A stretch of 64,000 bases of DNA from JAFGPL01 sp963781805 (GCA_963781805.1 CAWAHF010000004.1:434001-498000); one strand, 5' to 3'; positions 17,530-27,984 are shown, numbered from the stretch's first letter. The notes: a model not told the origin generated them from the sequence alone. A program made the numbers and translations.

Positions 17530-18510
17530 ATGAAACATTTTTACATTTATCAAAAATTATCACTAATCATCCTTGCCATAGTTCTTTCTACTTATTTCTC
17601 TATAGCACAGGATTATGATTTTGTATCAACAGATGAATTAGGCTATCCTATGGTTGTTATGGAAGCTGAACACTATTCGGAATTAGTCTCTGTTGGGGAT
17701 ATCACAGAAACAACTGGATCTACCTGGGTTGATACATCAACTACACCTGAAGGATATTCGGGCGATGGCTTTATGAAAGCTTATAATCCTGGAAGTGCAC
17801 CGGCACGTTTTAATGATGCTTATAAAAATGCCGGATATTTAAGATACAACATCAATTTTACAGCAGGGGGCACCTATTATATCTGGGCTCGTGCAAGCCG
17901 GACAGGAGGCAGTGATGATTCCTTTCATGCTGCCCTGGCAGATGATGTCGTCATTATAGACAGCGTTGATATGATTGCTTTTGAAGGTGACAATTTGCCA
18001 AAGGTAAATACAAATAATTGGGTGTGGGTTTATTACAGTCATCAATATGACGAGCCGGCACAAGTTACTGTTCCCATACCAGGTGTATTCAATTTCAGGG
18101 TATACATCAGGGAAAGAGGTTTTAAAATCGATAAAATTATCCTGACAGAAGATATGTTCTATATACCCGATAGCACAAACACGGGTCCGGATGAAACACT
18201 TAAACCTACGGGTGTTGAATCGATTGATGCCGGGAATCCAAATTTGTTCAAGGTCTATCCAAATCCTTTCAGCTCTGGTTCGGTAATTTCTTATCAGTTG
18301 GATAATCCTCAGCATGTCAGCATAAAGCTTTATAATGAAGTGGGACAGGAATTGAGGATACTTGTTAATGAAATGCAACAACCGGGAAAACATGAATTTA
18401 AATGGAATTTAACTGCATCGGATGTCAATGATTTAAAGGAAGGAATTTATTTTGTCCGCTTTAATTCAGGAAACTCTGTGAAAACTGTAAAAACAATTAT
18501 CACAAGATAA
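17530..18510 (+). CDS. T9SS-exported CBM6/35-like beta-sandwich protein
   Basis: A 326-residue exported protein without a recognised catalytic domain. Signal peptide about 1-27 (ending FSIAQ); a beta-sandwich of about 190 residues starting VVMEAEHYSE, with YNINFTAGGTYYIWARAS and DDSFHAALAD, resembling CBM6/CBM35 or the GH115 C-terminal sugar-binding domain; a short linker; and a T9SS sorting domain (about 235-326, YPNPFSSGSVISYQL to the end). It may display a carbohydrate-binding domain on the cell surface. Binding-only T9SS proteins are uncommon, so a missed activity is possible. Confidence 0.75.
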   Translation: MKHFYIYQKLSLIILAIVLSTYFSIAQDYDFVSTDELGYPMVVMEAEHYSELVSVGDITETTGSTWVDTSTTPEGYSGDGFMKAYNPGSAPARFNDAYKNAGYLRYNINFTAGGTYYIWARASRTGGSDDSFHAALADDVVIIDSVDMIAFEGDNLPKVNTNNWVWVYYSHQYDEPAQVTVPIPGVFNFRVYIRERGFKIDKIILTEDMFYIPDSTNTGPDETLKPTGVESIDAGNPNLFKVYPNPFSSGSVISYQLDNPQHVSIKLYNEVGQELRILVNEMQQPGKHEFKWNLTASDVNDLKEGIYFVRFNSGNSVKTVKTIITR

Positions 18511-18533
18511 TTTTTAAAAATTATTTTTTTTTG

Positions 18534-18580
18534 AAACAGGCCATTATCGTAATATCTGCGATGGTGGCCTGTTTTGTTTG
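18534..18580 (+). terminator. intrinsic terminator after the T9SS CBM-like gene
   Basis: Arms 18534-18549 and 18559-18574 form a 16 bp stem in RNA (two G-U pairs) with a 9-nt loop, followed by TTTGTTTG. It lies 23 bp after the stop. The rest of the 311 bp gap to 18822 shows nothing recognisable. Confidence 0.85.
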
Positions 18581-18821
18581 ACCTTGTTCTTCACATGTTG
18601 AAAAAATTATCCTTTATGTGTAGCATTTATTTTTAACTTAATCCGGTTATTGTTTGTTACTAATTTTATTAGCTTTCAACTATTCAACATACGGATTCTT
18701 TGAAAGCACATACGGATTTGAAGTCGTAAAAACCTGAAAATTCCAAAGCAATATTTAAATAGACAAAACGTTTCATTTTATTATTACGTATGAGATTTTA
18801 AACCCATTATTAACACCAGAT

Positions 18822-19439
18822 ATGAATATGAAATATATACTGTTCGTTTTAACTTTATTCATCTATGCCGGTTCTAATACCAGTATTTTTTCACAAGAGA
18901 CACAAAAACCTTCTCTGGATAAAAGCGATGTAGAAAATCAATTCAATTATGTTTTGCGCAATGCAAGTGATTACGAAGATTCCAAGGTGGTTAAATCGTG
19001 GTGGCTATGGAGGTTAAAATCGCATGTGCTTGACTCGCTGAGTTCGCTCAAAGACAGTATAAATGATGCCTTTGTTATAATCGATACTAAAAACAACACA
19101 ATTGATTCTCTAAAAGCAGGGTTGCTTGCGGTGAATCAGAAACTCACAGCAGCCATAAAAGAAAAAAACAGTTTGAAATTTTTAGGTTTAAGCTTATCTA
19201 AGGGAGTTTATAATATAATACTGTGGACAATTATTGCAATTTTGGTTCTCGCCTTGCTAATTTTCATGATTTTGTATAAAAGGAGTAATTCCCTGACTTC
19301 AATGACAAAATCAAATCTGGAAGAGGTAAAGGATGAATTTGAGACGTTTAGAAAGCGTGCCCTGGAAAGAGAACAACAAATTGCCCGTGAACTCTATGAT
19401 GAGATAATAAAATACAAAAAAAAGCTAGGAGAACTTTAA
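18822..19439 (+). CDS. exported membrane-anchored coiled-coil protein, unknown
   Basis: A 205-residue protein with a signal peptide (about 1-25, ending SIFSQ), a helical region with heptad-like spacing (about 60-120, SLSSLKDSINDAFVIIDTK), one membrane segment (about 128-152, YNIILWTIIAILVLALLIFMI) and a charged cytoplasmic helix (about 160-205). I recognise no family. It stands alone between a T9SS gene and the convergent CotH genes. A start two codons later is equally possible. Confidence 0.6.
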   Translation: MNMKYILFVLTLFIYAGSNTSIFSQETQKPSLDKSDVENQFNYVLRNASDYEDSKVVKSWWLWRLKSHVLDSLSSLKDSINDAFVIIDTKNNTIDSLKAGLLAVNQKLTAAIKEKNSLKFLGLSLSKGVYNIILWTIIAILVLALLIFMILYKRSNSLTSMTKSNLEEVKDEFETFRKRALEREQQIARELYDEIIKYKKKLGEL

Positions 19440-19610
19440 AGCTATTAAGTAATCATTTTGATTTTATTTTTTCTCAATTCACAGGTCAGCGTCTCCTGTG
19501 GTTTTAAAAACCTGAAATGGCACAATTGCAGCCTTTTTAATTAATAATGCGATTTAAGGGTTAAAACTTAGTAGCATATATAATTAGGAATCTGTATTTT
19601 GCAAACTTAC

Positions 19611-19722
19611 CTTAGTGATACTTAGTGAATTTGTGCCCCCGCCTGCTAAAGCAATGCGGCGGGCATGTTTGTGGCTATCTTCCCTTTGCCACTATGTTGC
19701 TAAGACACAAAGATTCACAAAG
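19611..19722. repeat. palindromic intergenic element
   Basis: Outer imperfect arms CTTAGTGAATTTGTG (19621-19635) and CACAAAGATTCACAAAG (19706-19722) enclose an inner GC-rich hairpin with GCCCCCGCC and GGCGGGC arms, in a 311 bp gap between convergent genes. Words of the CTTTGTGTCTTAG type recur as dispersed repeats in many environmental bacteria, so this is probably a mobile palindromic repeat; it could also terminate both genes. Confidence 0.5.
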
Positions 19723-19750
19723 ATAAAGTCCATATATTTGATTTCGACCC

Positions 19751-22700
19751 TTAATTCGCATTAATAATTACCTTATATGTTTTAAGGATCAATCGGTCTG
19801 TGAAAATTCTAACGATATATAATCCGTTATTCAGGTTTTCAAGATTTAATGATTGTACGTTGCTTTTTATCATCACCCTGGGGTGCACAATCTTACCGCT
19901 TAAATCGACCACATCTACTGAGAGAGAATATAAATATTTATCAAAATCAGTAACAGAGATGTTTATTTGACCGTTCGATGGATTCGGATAAATTATAAGA
20001 TTATCTGTTAATATTTCATATTCCTGTTGGCCCACAATGACTTCAGGATCATTTGCTAAACCTGGGGTTAGATTTACCATATATTGCCATTTACCAGTAC
20101 CATCCGGATATCGACCATAGGAGCGATCTTCAACAAGAAATGAAAAATTGACAGAATCCATAGTAATTAAAGTATTTCCGATTTTTTGCGACAGATATAA
20201 AGATTCACCATCGGAGTTGGCTTTGAACGGTGCATGCATTTTTCCCTGTCTTGCTTCTGCATCGAGATAAAAAGTAATGAATCCACCGGCAGGTATTACA
20301 GAAGAATCGGGTATGGCATATCGCATCAAATTGTCCGGCTTATCCGAAACGAAAAAGCTGTATAAAACCTGATCTTCCCCCGTACTGTTATGTATCTCAA
20401 CAAACCCCGATTTTTCATTATATTCATCCCTGAAAAGAGATGTTGTTGATGCAATTTCATTTAAATAAATTCCATTCGTCTCATCAATGGGCTGAAATTC
20501 CGGTTCTACAGAAAGATTATAACTAGTATCGCTGATTATATAAGGATTATAGCTGAAAACTCCTGCTTCGCTATACTTCTTATAGTTATAACTGACAGAA
20601 AGATCAAAACTTATGTCACTGCTTGTTCTGTTGGCCTGATGAACTTCACAAGCTATGATGTTATCACCGGGATTGAATAATGACTTAGCTATATCAAAAT
20701 AGACAAATGTGTTCTCATTTGCAATTGCATTTGAGGTATACATATTGAAAGATGGTGTTCCATCGGGCATATTATTTCTGCATATCTCCTGACCATTCAG
20801 ATATACGACTGCACCATCATCGGCATTTAATCCGAGCTGTACATTTGTTATTCCGGCAGTATCTTCAATAGTAAATTTTTTCCTGAACAGGGCGGTTGGT
20901 ATTTTGTTATTGGGATCACTACCATAAGATATAACCGTATTTTCATCGCCATCACCATATCCCAATTGTGCAAAACCATTTTTCCATGCAGAGTCATCAA
21001 AACCAATATTTTTCCAGTCAACAGGGTAATCGGTGGCCTCGTCAAGATAATTCCAGTCACTTCCCTGGTTTATCAAATTATAACTCAATGTTTGCTCGGA
21101 ATAATTCCATTGTTTAAATGAATACCCTTTGGCAGGAATAGCTTTGATTGACAGGTCAATATCTTGATAAGTATTCATGTTAAAAGGATAATATTTAATA
21201 ACCGATTGATTGATTGCCACATCTCCTTTTGATCTGTCCGGATTATCAACCGCAATGATTACTTGTTCTTCTGTTATACCAAAATAGGAAGCGATATAAT
21301 CAGGGATAAAATTATACCTTGCCTGCGCAAACTGTTTGAGGTCATTAACAGAGCTGTTCCATCCACTCATATCGCCTCCGAACCTGGCTTTATGATAGGG
21401 CATTTCATACTCGATTCGGGATGAAAGGCTATCCATGACATAATTGCACCATTCCGGTTGAAAAATAGTATTTCTCAAGGTCAGAATGGTTCGGATAAAA
21501 TCGTTTTTGAAACTTTCATTTTCAAGTAATTTTCGAAAAAGCAAGGTTGCCCAGGGTGGATTCGGCCAGCTAGGTCCGTTGATTTCTGTTGCAAAATCCA
21601 TTGTCTTATGATCGTAAGAGGTGGCTCCAAACCCAAAATCGGTATCGTATACCAGCCAGCGCCATTTGCCGTTAGTCTTTCGTTTCCAGAATTTCAAATT
21701 GTTTCCCGGCCAGTCAGTATTTGCAATATAAATCTCATAAGCCATATAATTTAAGTATTCCTGAAGATCCATCTGAGAAATTACATAATAATAATTTTCC
21801 TCATCAGCAAGGCTGTTCGAAGACACAAAAGAAATCAAATCTGAAAAATCATCTGTTGTACCACATATGGCCCCATAATTATTTGAATTTCCGCTATTTA
21901 CCGCTCCTTCTAGAAAGTCAGTGCTATCAACCGGTAATGCATAATTACTTTTAAGATATTCTTCATTGGTCTTCTCACGTATATTCATAATTCCGAAATA
22001 CGAGCCATTATAATAAATTATCGCAGGTTGGTAGGCTTGACAGTCCAGATCAAGAGATTCATTAGCCAAGGCCTGCAGGAATGCATCCCTGAGCTCCGTG
22101 ATGTTTACATCGTTACCTGAGTTTCTCAGCAGAATGGAATTGAAGCTAACCATATCGGGTTTCTGTTTGAAGAAAGAATAATTAAATTTGGTATTGCCAT
22201 ATTTATTGCGGGCATATAAAGAGATTGACTTTTGTTCGGCAAAAGATCTACTGCAGCCCCCAGATACTTTAACACCAACCGTTTGAGAGATTTGTTTTAT
22301 TCCATTTTCATCAAAAAACTCGAAATAAGCTGTACGTTCCCAATCACGGTTCCAGTTAGCTGCATCTGTACAGTTTCCGGCAATTCCATTTGTTCCTCTC
22401 ACATAAATCCCTATCGTGTTATCGGTAAAATATTCGGAATTGTACGAAAGTGATATTACCGGAAGGGTAAAATCATGCTCACTATAAAAATAGGTGTTGG
22501 CATATATGGCACTTGGAATATAATAATCCTGGAAGACTTTTGTTTTTACGATGATTGTTCTGTTAAAGATTATTGGCGAAGTATATAAAAGTGAGTTTGT
22601 ATTGGGTTCTTTTCCGTCTAACGTATATCTTATTCCATCACCCGAAAGATCAAGATTGGTAGAGGAACTAACTCTGCTGGCAGGAATACTGTATTCTGCT

Positions 22701-23209
22701 TTATGAGATCTGTTGTCAGATAAAAGGGTGCTATTTATTGCACCTGGAGTTGGTGTGGTACAATAGCCCCAAGTATATATTTTTGAAGGATCTCTACCGT
22801 AAGAAACATCCATATATTGTTGTCCGTAATCGATCTCATCAATGATATTACCAGTATTGTCAGAAAGATAAATTGTTTCTCCGTCTGCGTCAAGTCCAAA
22901 ATTTGAATGCCAGACACTTGCCTCTTTGTCACAATAGATAACATTGTATTGACCGGCATTTATATATACAAATGGCAATTTCCATTTCAACAGATTATTT
23001 TTATCATCAGATAAATAGTATTCTGAAAGAACCAGATTATGTGTACCGGTATTATAAATTTCAACCCAGTCAGGAAAATTATAATAGTCCTCATCCATCA
23101 ATGTTGTGGCATTGGTAGCCATTAATTCGTTGATAATCAATTGCGATTTGGATGCAGGCATCCATAAAAATAGAAGCATTACTAAATAAAAAATCCTAAT
23201 TCGTAGCAT
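19751..23209 (-). CDS. secreted LTD-CotH kinase protein with T9SS domain (copy 1)
   Basis: A 1152-residue exported protein. Order from the N-terminus: signal peptide (about 1-22), lamin-tail domain (about 23-135), chitobiase C-terminal-like domain (about 165-240, IRYTLDGKEPNT), CotH kinase-like domain (about 255-620, with VRGTNG, QKSISLYARNKYG and WRWLVYDTDFGFG), a repeat-like region interrupted by a jelly-roll-like insert of about 170 residues (near 720-895), a second lamin-tail domain (LNEIASTTSLFRDEYNEKSG) and a T9SS tail. CotH-family proteins phosphorylate extracellular or spore-coat proteins; the Lys and metal-binding Asp positions appear present. The ATG at 23209 is chosen because a signal peptide follows; an upstream frame start at 23341 adds 44 unrelated residues. 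Confidence 0.9.
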   Translation of the reverse strand: MLRIRIFYLVMLLFLWMPASKSQLIINELMATNATTLMDEDYYNFPDWVEIYNTGTHNLVLSEYYLSDDKNNLLKWKLPFVYINAGQYNVIYCDKEASVWHSNFGLDADGETIYLSDNTGNIIDEIDYGQQYMDVSYGRDPSKIYTWGYCTTPTPGAINSTLLSDNRSHKAEYSIPASRVSSSTNLDLSGDGIRYTLDGKEPNTNSLLYTSPIIFNRTIIVKTKVFQDYYIPSAIYANTYFYSEHDFTLPVISLSYNSEYFTDNTIGIYVRGTNGIAGNCTDAANWNRDWERTAYFEFFDENGIKQISQTVGVKVSGGCSRSFAEQKSISLYARNKYGNTKFNYSFFKQKPDMVSFNSILLRNSGNDVNITELRDAFLQALANESLDLDCQAYQPAIIYYNGSYFGIMNIREKTNEEYLKSNYALPVDSTDFLEGAVNSGNSNNYGAICGTTDDFSDLISFVSSNSLADEENYYYVISQMDLQEYLNYMAYEIYIANTDWPGNNLKFWKRKTNGKWRWLVYDTDFGFGATSYDHKTMDFATEINGPSWPNPPWATLLFRKLLENESFKNDFIRTILTLRNTIFQPEWCNYVMDSLSSRIEYEMPYHKARFGGDMSGWNSSVNDLKQFAQARYNFIPDYIASYFGITEEQVIIAVDNPDRSKGDVAINQSVIKYYPFNMNTYQDIDLSIKAIPAKGYSFKQWNYSEQTLSYNLINQGSDWNYLDEATDYPVDWKNIGFDDSAWKNGFAQLGYGDGDENTVISYGSDPNNKIPTALFRKKFTIEDTAGITNVQLGLNADDGAVVYLNGQEICRNNMPDGTPSFNMYTSNAIANENTFVYFDIAKSLFNPGDNIIACEVHQANRTSSDISFDLSVSYNYKKYSEAGVFSYNPYIISDTSYNLSVEPEFQPIDETNGIYLNEIASTTSLFRDEYNEKSGFVEIHNSTGEDQVLYSFFVSDKPDNLMRYAIPDSSVIPAGGFITFYLDAEARQGKMHAPFKANSDGESLYLSQKIGNTLITMDSVNFSFLVEDRSYGRYPDGTGKWQYMVNLTPGLANDPEVIVGQQEYEILTDNLIIYPNPSNGQINISVTDFDKYLYSLSVDVVDLSGKIVHPRVMIKSNVQSLNLENLNNGLYIVRIFTDRLILKTYKVIINAN

Positions 23210-23391
23210 GTCTGCAATATAAATCAATTTATACCCCAAAAGATCATAATCAATCACTTCAGTTTTGACAAGGGCTATCCTGTTAAGTTTTGAGGTTGGA
23301 CTTGAGGATTGCCGTATCTGGTTGCCGGTAAATTTATTCACTTATCTCATACGAAAAAAATCTCCTTTGATTTACATTCAACAACAGCTGT

Positions 23392-26325
23392 TTATTTTAT
23401 AATAATCAATCTGTCTGTATCGACAACCTTTGTTCCTTTGAATAATTTTATCAGATAATATCCATTTTTCAGGTTTGACAAATCAATCGTGGATATTCCT
23501 ATATTTATGGTACTTACCTGGAAAGTAAGCTTACCACTTAGATCAAATATAAGAATTGAAAAATTAATAGACCCGGTATTTTCTCCGTCCAAATGAACCG
23601 TTACGCTTCCATCCGATGGATTGGGATAAATCTTCATTTCAACAGTATAGTCAAGATTATCTTTCAGGTTTACAAATATTTCCGGATTATTGGGCTCTCC
23701 CGGGGTTATGTCAGCCATATATTGCCAGTCACCTGTTCCGTCTGCATATTTCCCGAAGGAATGGTTCGTATACAATCGGGTAAATGAAACAGAATCGATG
23801 ATATTCACCGTTTCACCCGTTTTTTGAGAAAGGTAAAAAGATTCCCCATCATTATCGGCTTTAAAGGATGCATGCAGAATTCCCTGTTTTGCTTCACCAT
23901 CGAGATAAAATGTTATAAAACCATCAGCTGGTATTACTGTTGAATCAGGGATAGCATATCGCATCAGATGGTCATATTTATCGGATATGAAAAAGCTATA
24001 TAGCACTTTATCTTCACCGGTATTATTGCACAATTCAACAAAACCCGATTTTTCATTGTATTCGTCTCTGAACAGGGATGTGGTCGATGCTATTTCATTC
24101 AGGTAGATTCCATCTGTTGCATCAACAGGTTCAAATACAGGTTCTGCAGTTACAGTAAAACTTGTATCACTCCTGAATTCTATCTTGTTGGGATCTATAG
24201 AGGATTGACCGGAAATATTCCATTTCACAAATTTATATCCTTTGCCGGGAACAGCTTTTACATAAAGAGGTATCTCTTTGCAGGTCTTCATGTTAAAAGG
24301 ATACATCTGTATAAGCGCTTCATTTACTATTACTTTACCTTTTGAAACTGATGGATTCGTAATTGTAACAGTTGTATTATTGTCGGAAAGATTAAAATAT
24401 TGTTTTACATAAGAAGACATAAACAGGCTTCTGTTCAGTGCATATGTTTTAAATGTATTCAGATACTGCAACCATTGATCTTTGGTACGTCCGTATTTTA
24501 GCTGATTGTATGTAATTTCAAAGTCAATTCTGGATGAAAGACTGTCGAGCACATAATTGCACCATTCAGGGGTAAAAGAAGAATACATATGAGCAATGTA
24601 TGTGCTGAGAAACTGTTTTTTAAAACCATTGTTTTCCAGTAACTTCCTAAACAATATTGTTGACCAGGGCGGATTCGGATGATCCGATCCGTCGGGTTCA
24701 GTAACATATTCAAAGGTCTGATGCGTATATCCGTTTTCATCCAGTCTAAAGCCAAAGCCATAATCCAAATCAAATACCATCCATCTCCATTTCCCGTTTA
24801 TGCTTTTTTTCCAAAATTTTAGATTATTACCGGGCCAGTCTCTGTTAGCAACATATATTTCAAGGGTCATGTAATTGATATATTCCTGCAAATCGAGTCT
24901 GGAAGCTACCAGGTTATAGTTTGCATCATCTGCAAGGGAGTTGGAGGAAATATATGAAATAATGCTTTTATATTCGTCAAGCGAACCCCGGATGGCATTA
25001 TAACTATGGTCAAAATCGCTTCGGAGGACTCCTTCTAAAAAATCAACTTCATTACTGGAAATTGCATAATTAGACAAAAAGTAATCTTCATCAAACTTTT
25101 CTCTCAGATTCATGAGCCCTCTGTATTCGTCATTAAAATATACAATTACCGGCTGATATGATTGAAAATCAATATCCATTGATTGATTTACCAGCGATTG
25201 AAGAAAGGCATCCCTGAGAAGAGTCTGATCCTGATCGTTTCCTGAACTTCTCAGTAACAGAGATTTGTAACTGTTGATGTCTGGTTTTTGCTTAAAGAAC
25301 GGGTAATCTAAATCGTTATTTCCATATTTACTTCGGGCATATAAAGACATCGATTTTTGATCTCTGCCGCGGGTACATCCGCCTGCTAACTTAACACCTA
25401 TGGGTTGTGAAATTTGTTTTACGCCATTCTCATCAAAGTATTCAAGATAGGCAGCCCGTTCCCAGTTCTGGTTCCAGTTTGCAACACTTCCGCATAAACC
25501 TGCTGTTCCGTTAGTGCCGCGAACATGAATACCTATCGTATTATCATAAAAATATTCTGGATTAAAAGAGATAACAACCACCGGCAATGTAAATGTATGT
25601 TCATTCAGGAAATAGGTATTGGCATACACTTCGCCTGGTAAATAATTATTCTTATAGTTTTTGGTTTTCACATTCATTGTTTTGTTAATGGTCAAAGGCT
25701 GTGAATAGTTGGAGGAATTGGTGTTCGGAGCTGCTCCGTTGGTGGAATATTTAATCGTATTTCCGGTAAGACTCAAAGTTGCAGTAGAATTTAGTCTCCC
25801 GGCAGGCATAGAATATTCTGTTTTGGGAGTCCTTTCGATGGCTGTAGAAATGCTATTTAAAGACCCGGGTGAGGGGATAGGACAATAATACCATTTTATC
25901 AGATTAGATGGATCTCTTCCATAGGAAATATCAGGATACTGTTGTCCATAGGATAGGTGATCAATTAACGTTCCATTCTTATCCGTCAAAAATACATTTT
26001 CTCCATCGGCGCTTAGCCCAAAATTTGTATGCCTTCCTGTATTTTCTTTATCACAATAAACAAGATAATACTGTTTGGAATGAAGTGTAGCAGCAGGAAA
26101 TTTCCATTTAAACAATGAGTCCTGATCGTCTGATAAATAATAGTCTGAGAGGTTAATATCAGCATCCCCCAAATTATATATTTCAATAAAATCAGGAAAA
26201 TTATAAAAATCCGTTTCAATCAGGGAGGTGGCATTGGTAGCCAGAATTTCGTTCAGATATAATTGGGCATGAGTGATAACAGAAAAGAAAAGAAATGCTA
26301 AAATTGAAAATATTTTAAATCTCAT
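23392..26325 (-). CDS. secreted LTD-CotH kinase protein with T9SS domain (copy 2)
   Basis: A 977-residue paralogue of the preceding gene, with the same order: signal peptide, lamin-tail domain (LYLNEILATNATSL), chitobiase-like domain (IKYSTNGAAPNT), CotH kinase-like domain (VRGTNG, QKSMSLYARSKYG, WRWMVFDLDYGFG), a repeat-like region, second lamin-tail domain with a near-identical LNEIASTTSLFRDEYNEKSG block, and T9SS tail. It lacks the jelly-roll-like insert of copy 1, which explains most of the length difference. The ATG at 26325 is preferred over a TTG at 26331. It lies 182 bp upstream of copy 1 and 33 bp downstream of the third CotH gene. Confidence 0.9.
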   Translation of the reverse strand: MRFKIFSILAFLFFSVITHAQLYLNEILATNATSLIETDFYNFPDFIEIYNLGDADINLSDYYLSDDQDSLFKWKFPAATLHSKQYYLVYCDKENTGRHTNFGLSADGENVFLTDKNGTLIDHLSYGQQYPDISYGRDPSNLIKWYYCPIPSPGSLNSISTAIERTPKTEYSMPAGRLNSTATLSLTGNTIKYSTNGAAPNTNSSNYSQPLTINKTMNVKTKNYKNNYLPGEVYANTYFLNEHTFTLPVVVISFNPEYFYDNTIGIHVRGTNGTAGLCGSVANWNQNWERAAYLEYFDENGVKQISQPIGVKLAGGCTRGRDQKSMSLYARSKYGNNDLDYPFFKQKPDINSYKSLLLRSSGNDQDQTLLRDAFLQSLVNQSMDIDFQSYQPVIVYFNDEYRGLMNLREKFDEDYFLSNYAISSNEVDFLEGVLRSDFDHSYNAIRGSLDEYKSIISYISSNSLADDANYNLVASRLDLQEYINYMTLEIYVANRDWPGNNLKFWKKSINGKWRWMVFDLDYGFGFRLDENGYTHQTFEYVTEPDGSDHPNPPWSTILFRKLLENNGFKKQFLSTYIAHMYSSFTPEWCNYVLDSLSSRIDFEITYNQLKYGRTKDQWLQYLNTFKTYALNRSLFMSSYVKQYFNLSDNNTTVTITNPSVSKGKVIVNEALIQMYPFNMKTCKEIPLYVKAVPGKGYKFVKWNISGQSSIDPNKIEFRSDTSFTVTAEPVFEPVDATDGIYLNEIASTTSLFRDEYNEKSGFVELCNNTGEDKVLYSFFISDKYDHLMRYAIPDSTVIPADGFITFYLDGEAKQGILHASFKADNDGESFYLSQKTGETVNIIDSVSFTRLYTNHSFGKYADGTGDWQYMADITPGEPNNPEIFVNLKDNLDYTVEMKIYPNPSDGSVTVHLDGENTGSINFSILIFDLSGKLTFQVSTINIGISTIDLSNLKNGYYLIKLFKGTKVVDTDRLIIIK

Positions 26326-26358
26326 GTTCAATTATTAAAGATTAAAAAATATTAAATT

Positions 26359-27984
26359 TTATTGGCTCACAATCGTGAATCTTCCATTGTAAGCTTCTTT
26401 GGTACCCGCAATTATTTTATAAAGATAAATACCCGGAATTAGTTCATTAAGATTTATCAGTAATTTATTCTCACCTTCGTTGATATTAACAGAAGGATTG
26501 TTTTGAACTAATACTCCAAGACAATCATATATTTCAATTCTGGCATCAAGTTGATTTTCAGAGGATAAATTAAAAATCAAATAATCGGTTGCAGGATTTG
26601 GATATACCAGTATATTCGTAAGTAAATGATAATTATTTTCAAATATCGTGGTAGGATTGTCGATCCTGGCTAATTCTGTATCCATCCAACTCCATCGCTG
26701 CATCAGAAAACTTTTCAGATAATCAACTTCATCCTGATAAGTGGTTCTGAATTCGTAACCTGAGGTTTCCCTCCATATAAACTGACCAAGTACCGGCCAT
26801 TTTTCGAATTCTCTTGATTGTGCCTCTGATAAGAGATTGGCAATTGAATCGATGTAACTAAGTAAATTTGTAGTTTTAAATTCATTCATTCTGAGTTCTT
26901 CCCATCTTTTTCTGACCTGATAACTGAAAACCGGATCATTGAATAGAAGAGGCCAGAAAAAAGGTGTATTGGTTGTTCCCGGATGTGAAAACATCCAACC
27001 TGTTACAACGCCATCATCAGGGTAGGAAGAATTTCCGGCAGATTGATCAAAATCCCAGACAGGTCCCGCACATATTTTAGCCTCTCTGTCTTTATGAAAA
27101 TAACCGCTCCATCCATAAGCATCACTGTTTCTTATGCCTTCCTGAACGAGTAATTCATCAACAAAAGACGCTACATCTATCCATGCATAGTAACCATTCG
27201 TTTTATCAGAAAAGTAGCTTGAATTCATTACATTTCTGAATACATTATCATATTGTTTAATATATGCAATTTGCTGAGGAGCGGCTTCATCGTAATCGGG
27301 ATATTTCAAATTTCGAGATTGACCCAGGTTACTTTCAAAACCGGTGATTTCGTATATGTAGCCTCCGGAGATTTCTGGCTGGGTAATCTGATCAGGTAAA
27401 AGCTTTGCAATATCCAATCTCCCTATGTCAGGTTTTATTTTTTCCATCAATATATAGATTCCCTGATATTCGCCATTAAGCACAAGCTCAACCATTTGAC
27501 AATGACTGGCCCATCTTCCCATTAGTCTGGACATGTGACATGCCAATGGGTTTCTGATAAAAGTATGATCAAAATAACTTGCCCTGAGAATCCAGTCATT
27601 CTCTTTCGGTAATCCAAATAGCGACACATTGTAATTTTCTCCCAAGCTATCCCGTGTTTCAAAAGCATAGGGTTTCTTTGGATAATGTTGCGTTGAATTT
27701 CCCCTGAGTTCAATTCCTATAAGTCCATTATAGTGATTGGGGGTTAGAAATACGCTATTACGTGTTCCCTCACCATTATAAATAATGCCAAGACTGGCGG
27801 AAATTTTAGGTTCATCAGGTATTTCCTGATAGTTTGTATTGATTAAAAATATGGGCAGGTTGGAGGAAGTAAAATTAAGAGAGGTACTATTTTCTGGCCG
27901 GATATCGGGTGAAGTTATTTCATTCTGACTATGGATAATCAGACTACAAAAAATCAGAAATAAAAATGACATGAAAAATTTCAT
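26359..27984 (-). CDS. secreted CotH kinase protein with T9SS domain (copy 3)
   Basis: A 541-residue exported CotH protein without lamin-tail domains. Signal peptide about 1-20 (ending IIHSQ); CotH domain about 40-430 with IELRGNSTQHYPKKPYAFETR, DWILRASYFDHTFIRNPLA, GEYQGIYILMEKIK and GPVWDFDQSAGN, all close to the spore-coat kinase pattern (ATP-contacting Lys in PKKPY, metal Asp in WDFD); T9SS tail about 455-541. It is first in the three-gene CotH series. I chose ATG 27984 before the hydrophobic signal; a frame start at 28059 adds 25 charged residues. Confidence 0.9.
   Translation of the reverse strand: MKFFMSFLFLIFCSLIIHSQNEITSPDIRPENSTSLNFTSSNLPIFLINTNYQEIPDEPKISASLGIIYNGEGTRNSVFLTPNHYNGLIGIELRGNSTQHYPKKPYAFETRDSLGENYNVSLFGLPKENDWILRASYFDHTFIRNPLACHMSRLMGRWASHCQMVELVLNGEYQGIYILMEKIKPDIGRLDIAKLLPDQITQPEISGGYIYEITGFESNLGQSRNLKYPDYDEAAPQQIAYIKQYDNVFRNVMNSSYFSDKTNGYYAWIDVASFVDELLVQEGIRNSDAYGWSGYFHKDREAKICAGPVWDFDQSAGNSSYPDDGVVTGWMFSHPGTTNTPFFWPLLFNDPVFSYQVRKRWEELRMNEFKTTNLLSYIDSIANLLSEAQSREFEKWPVLGQFIWRETSGYEFRTTYQDEVDYLKSFLMQRWSWMDTELARIDNPTTIFENNYHLLTNILVYPNPATDYLIFNLSSENQLDARIEIYDCLGVLVQNNPSVNINEGENKLLINLNELIPGIYLYKIIAGTKEAYNGRFTIVSQ

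Noticed and set aside
17839..18393. Minus-strand frame of 184 codons
   Set aside because: It is antisense to the T9SS CBM-like gene.
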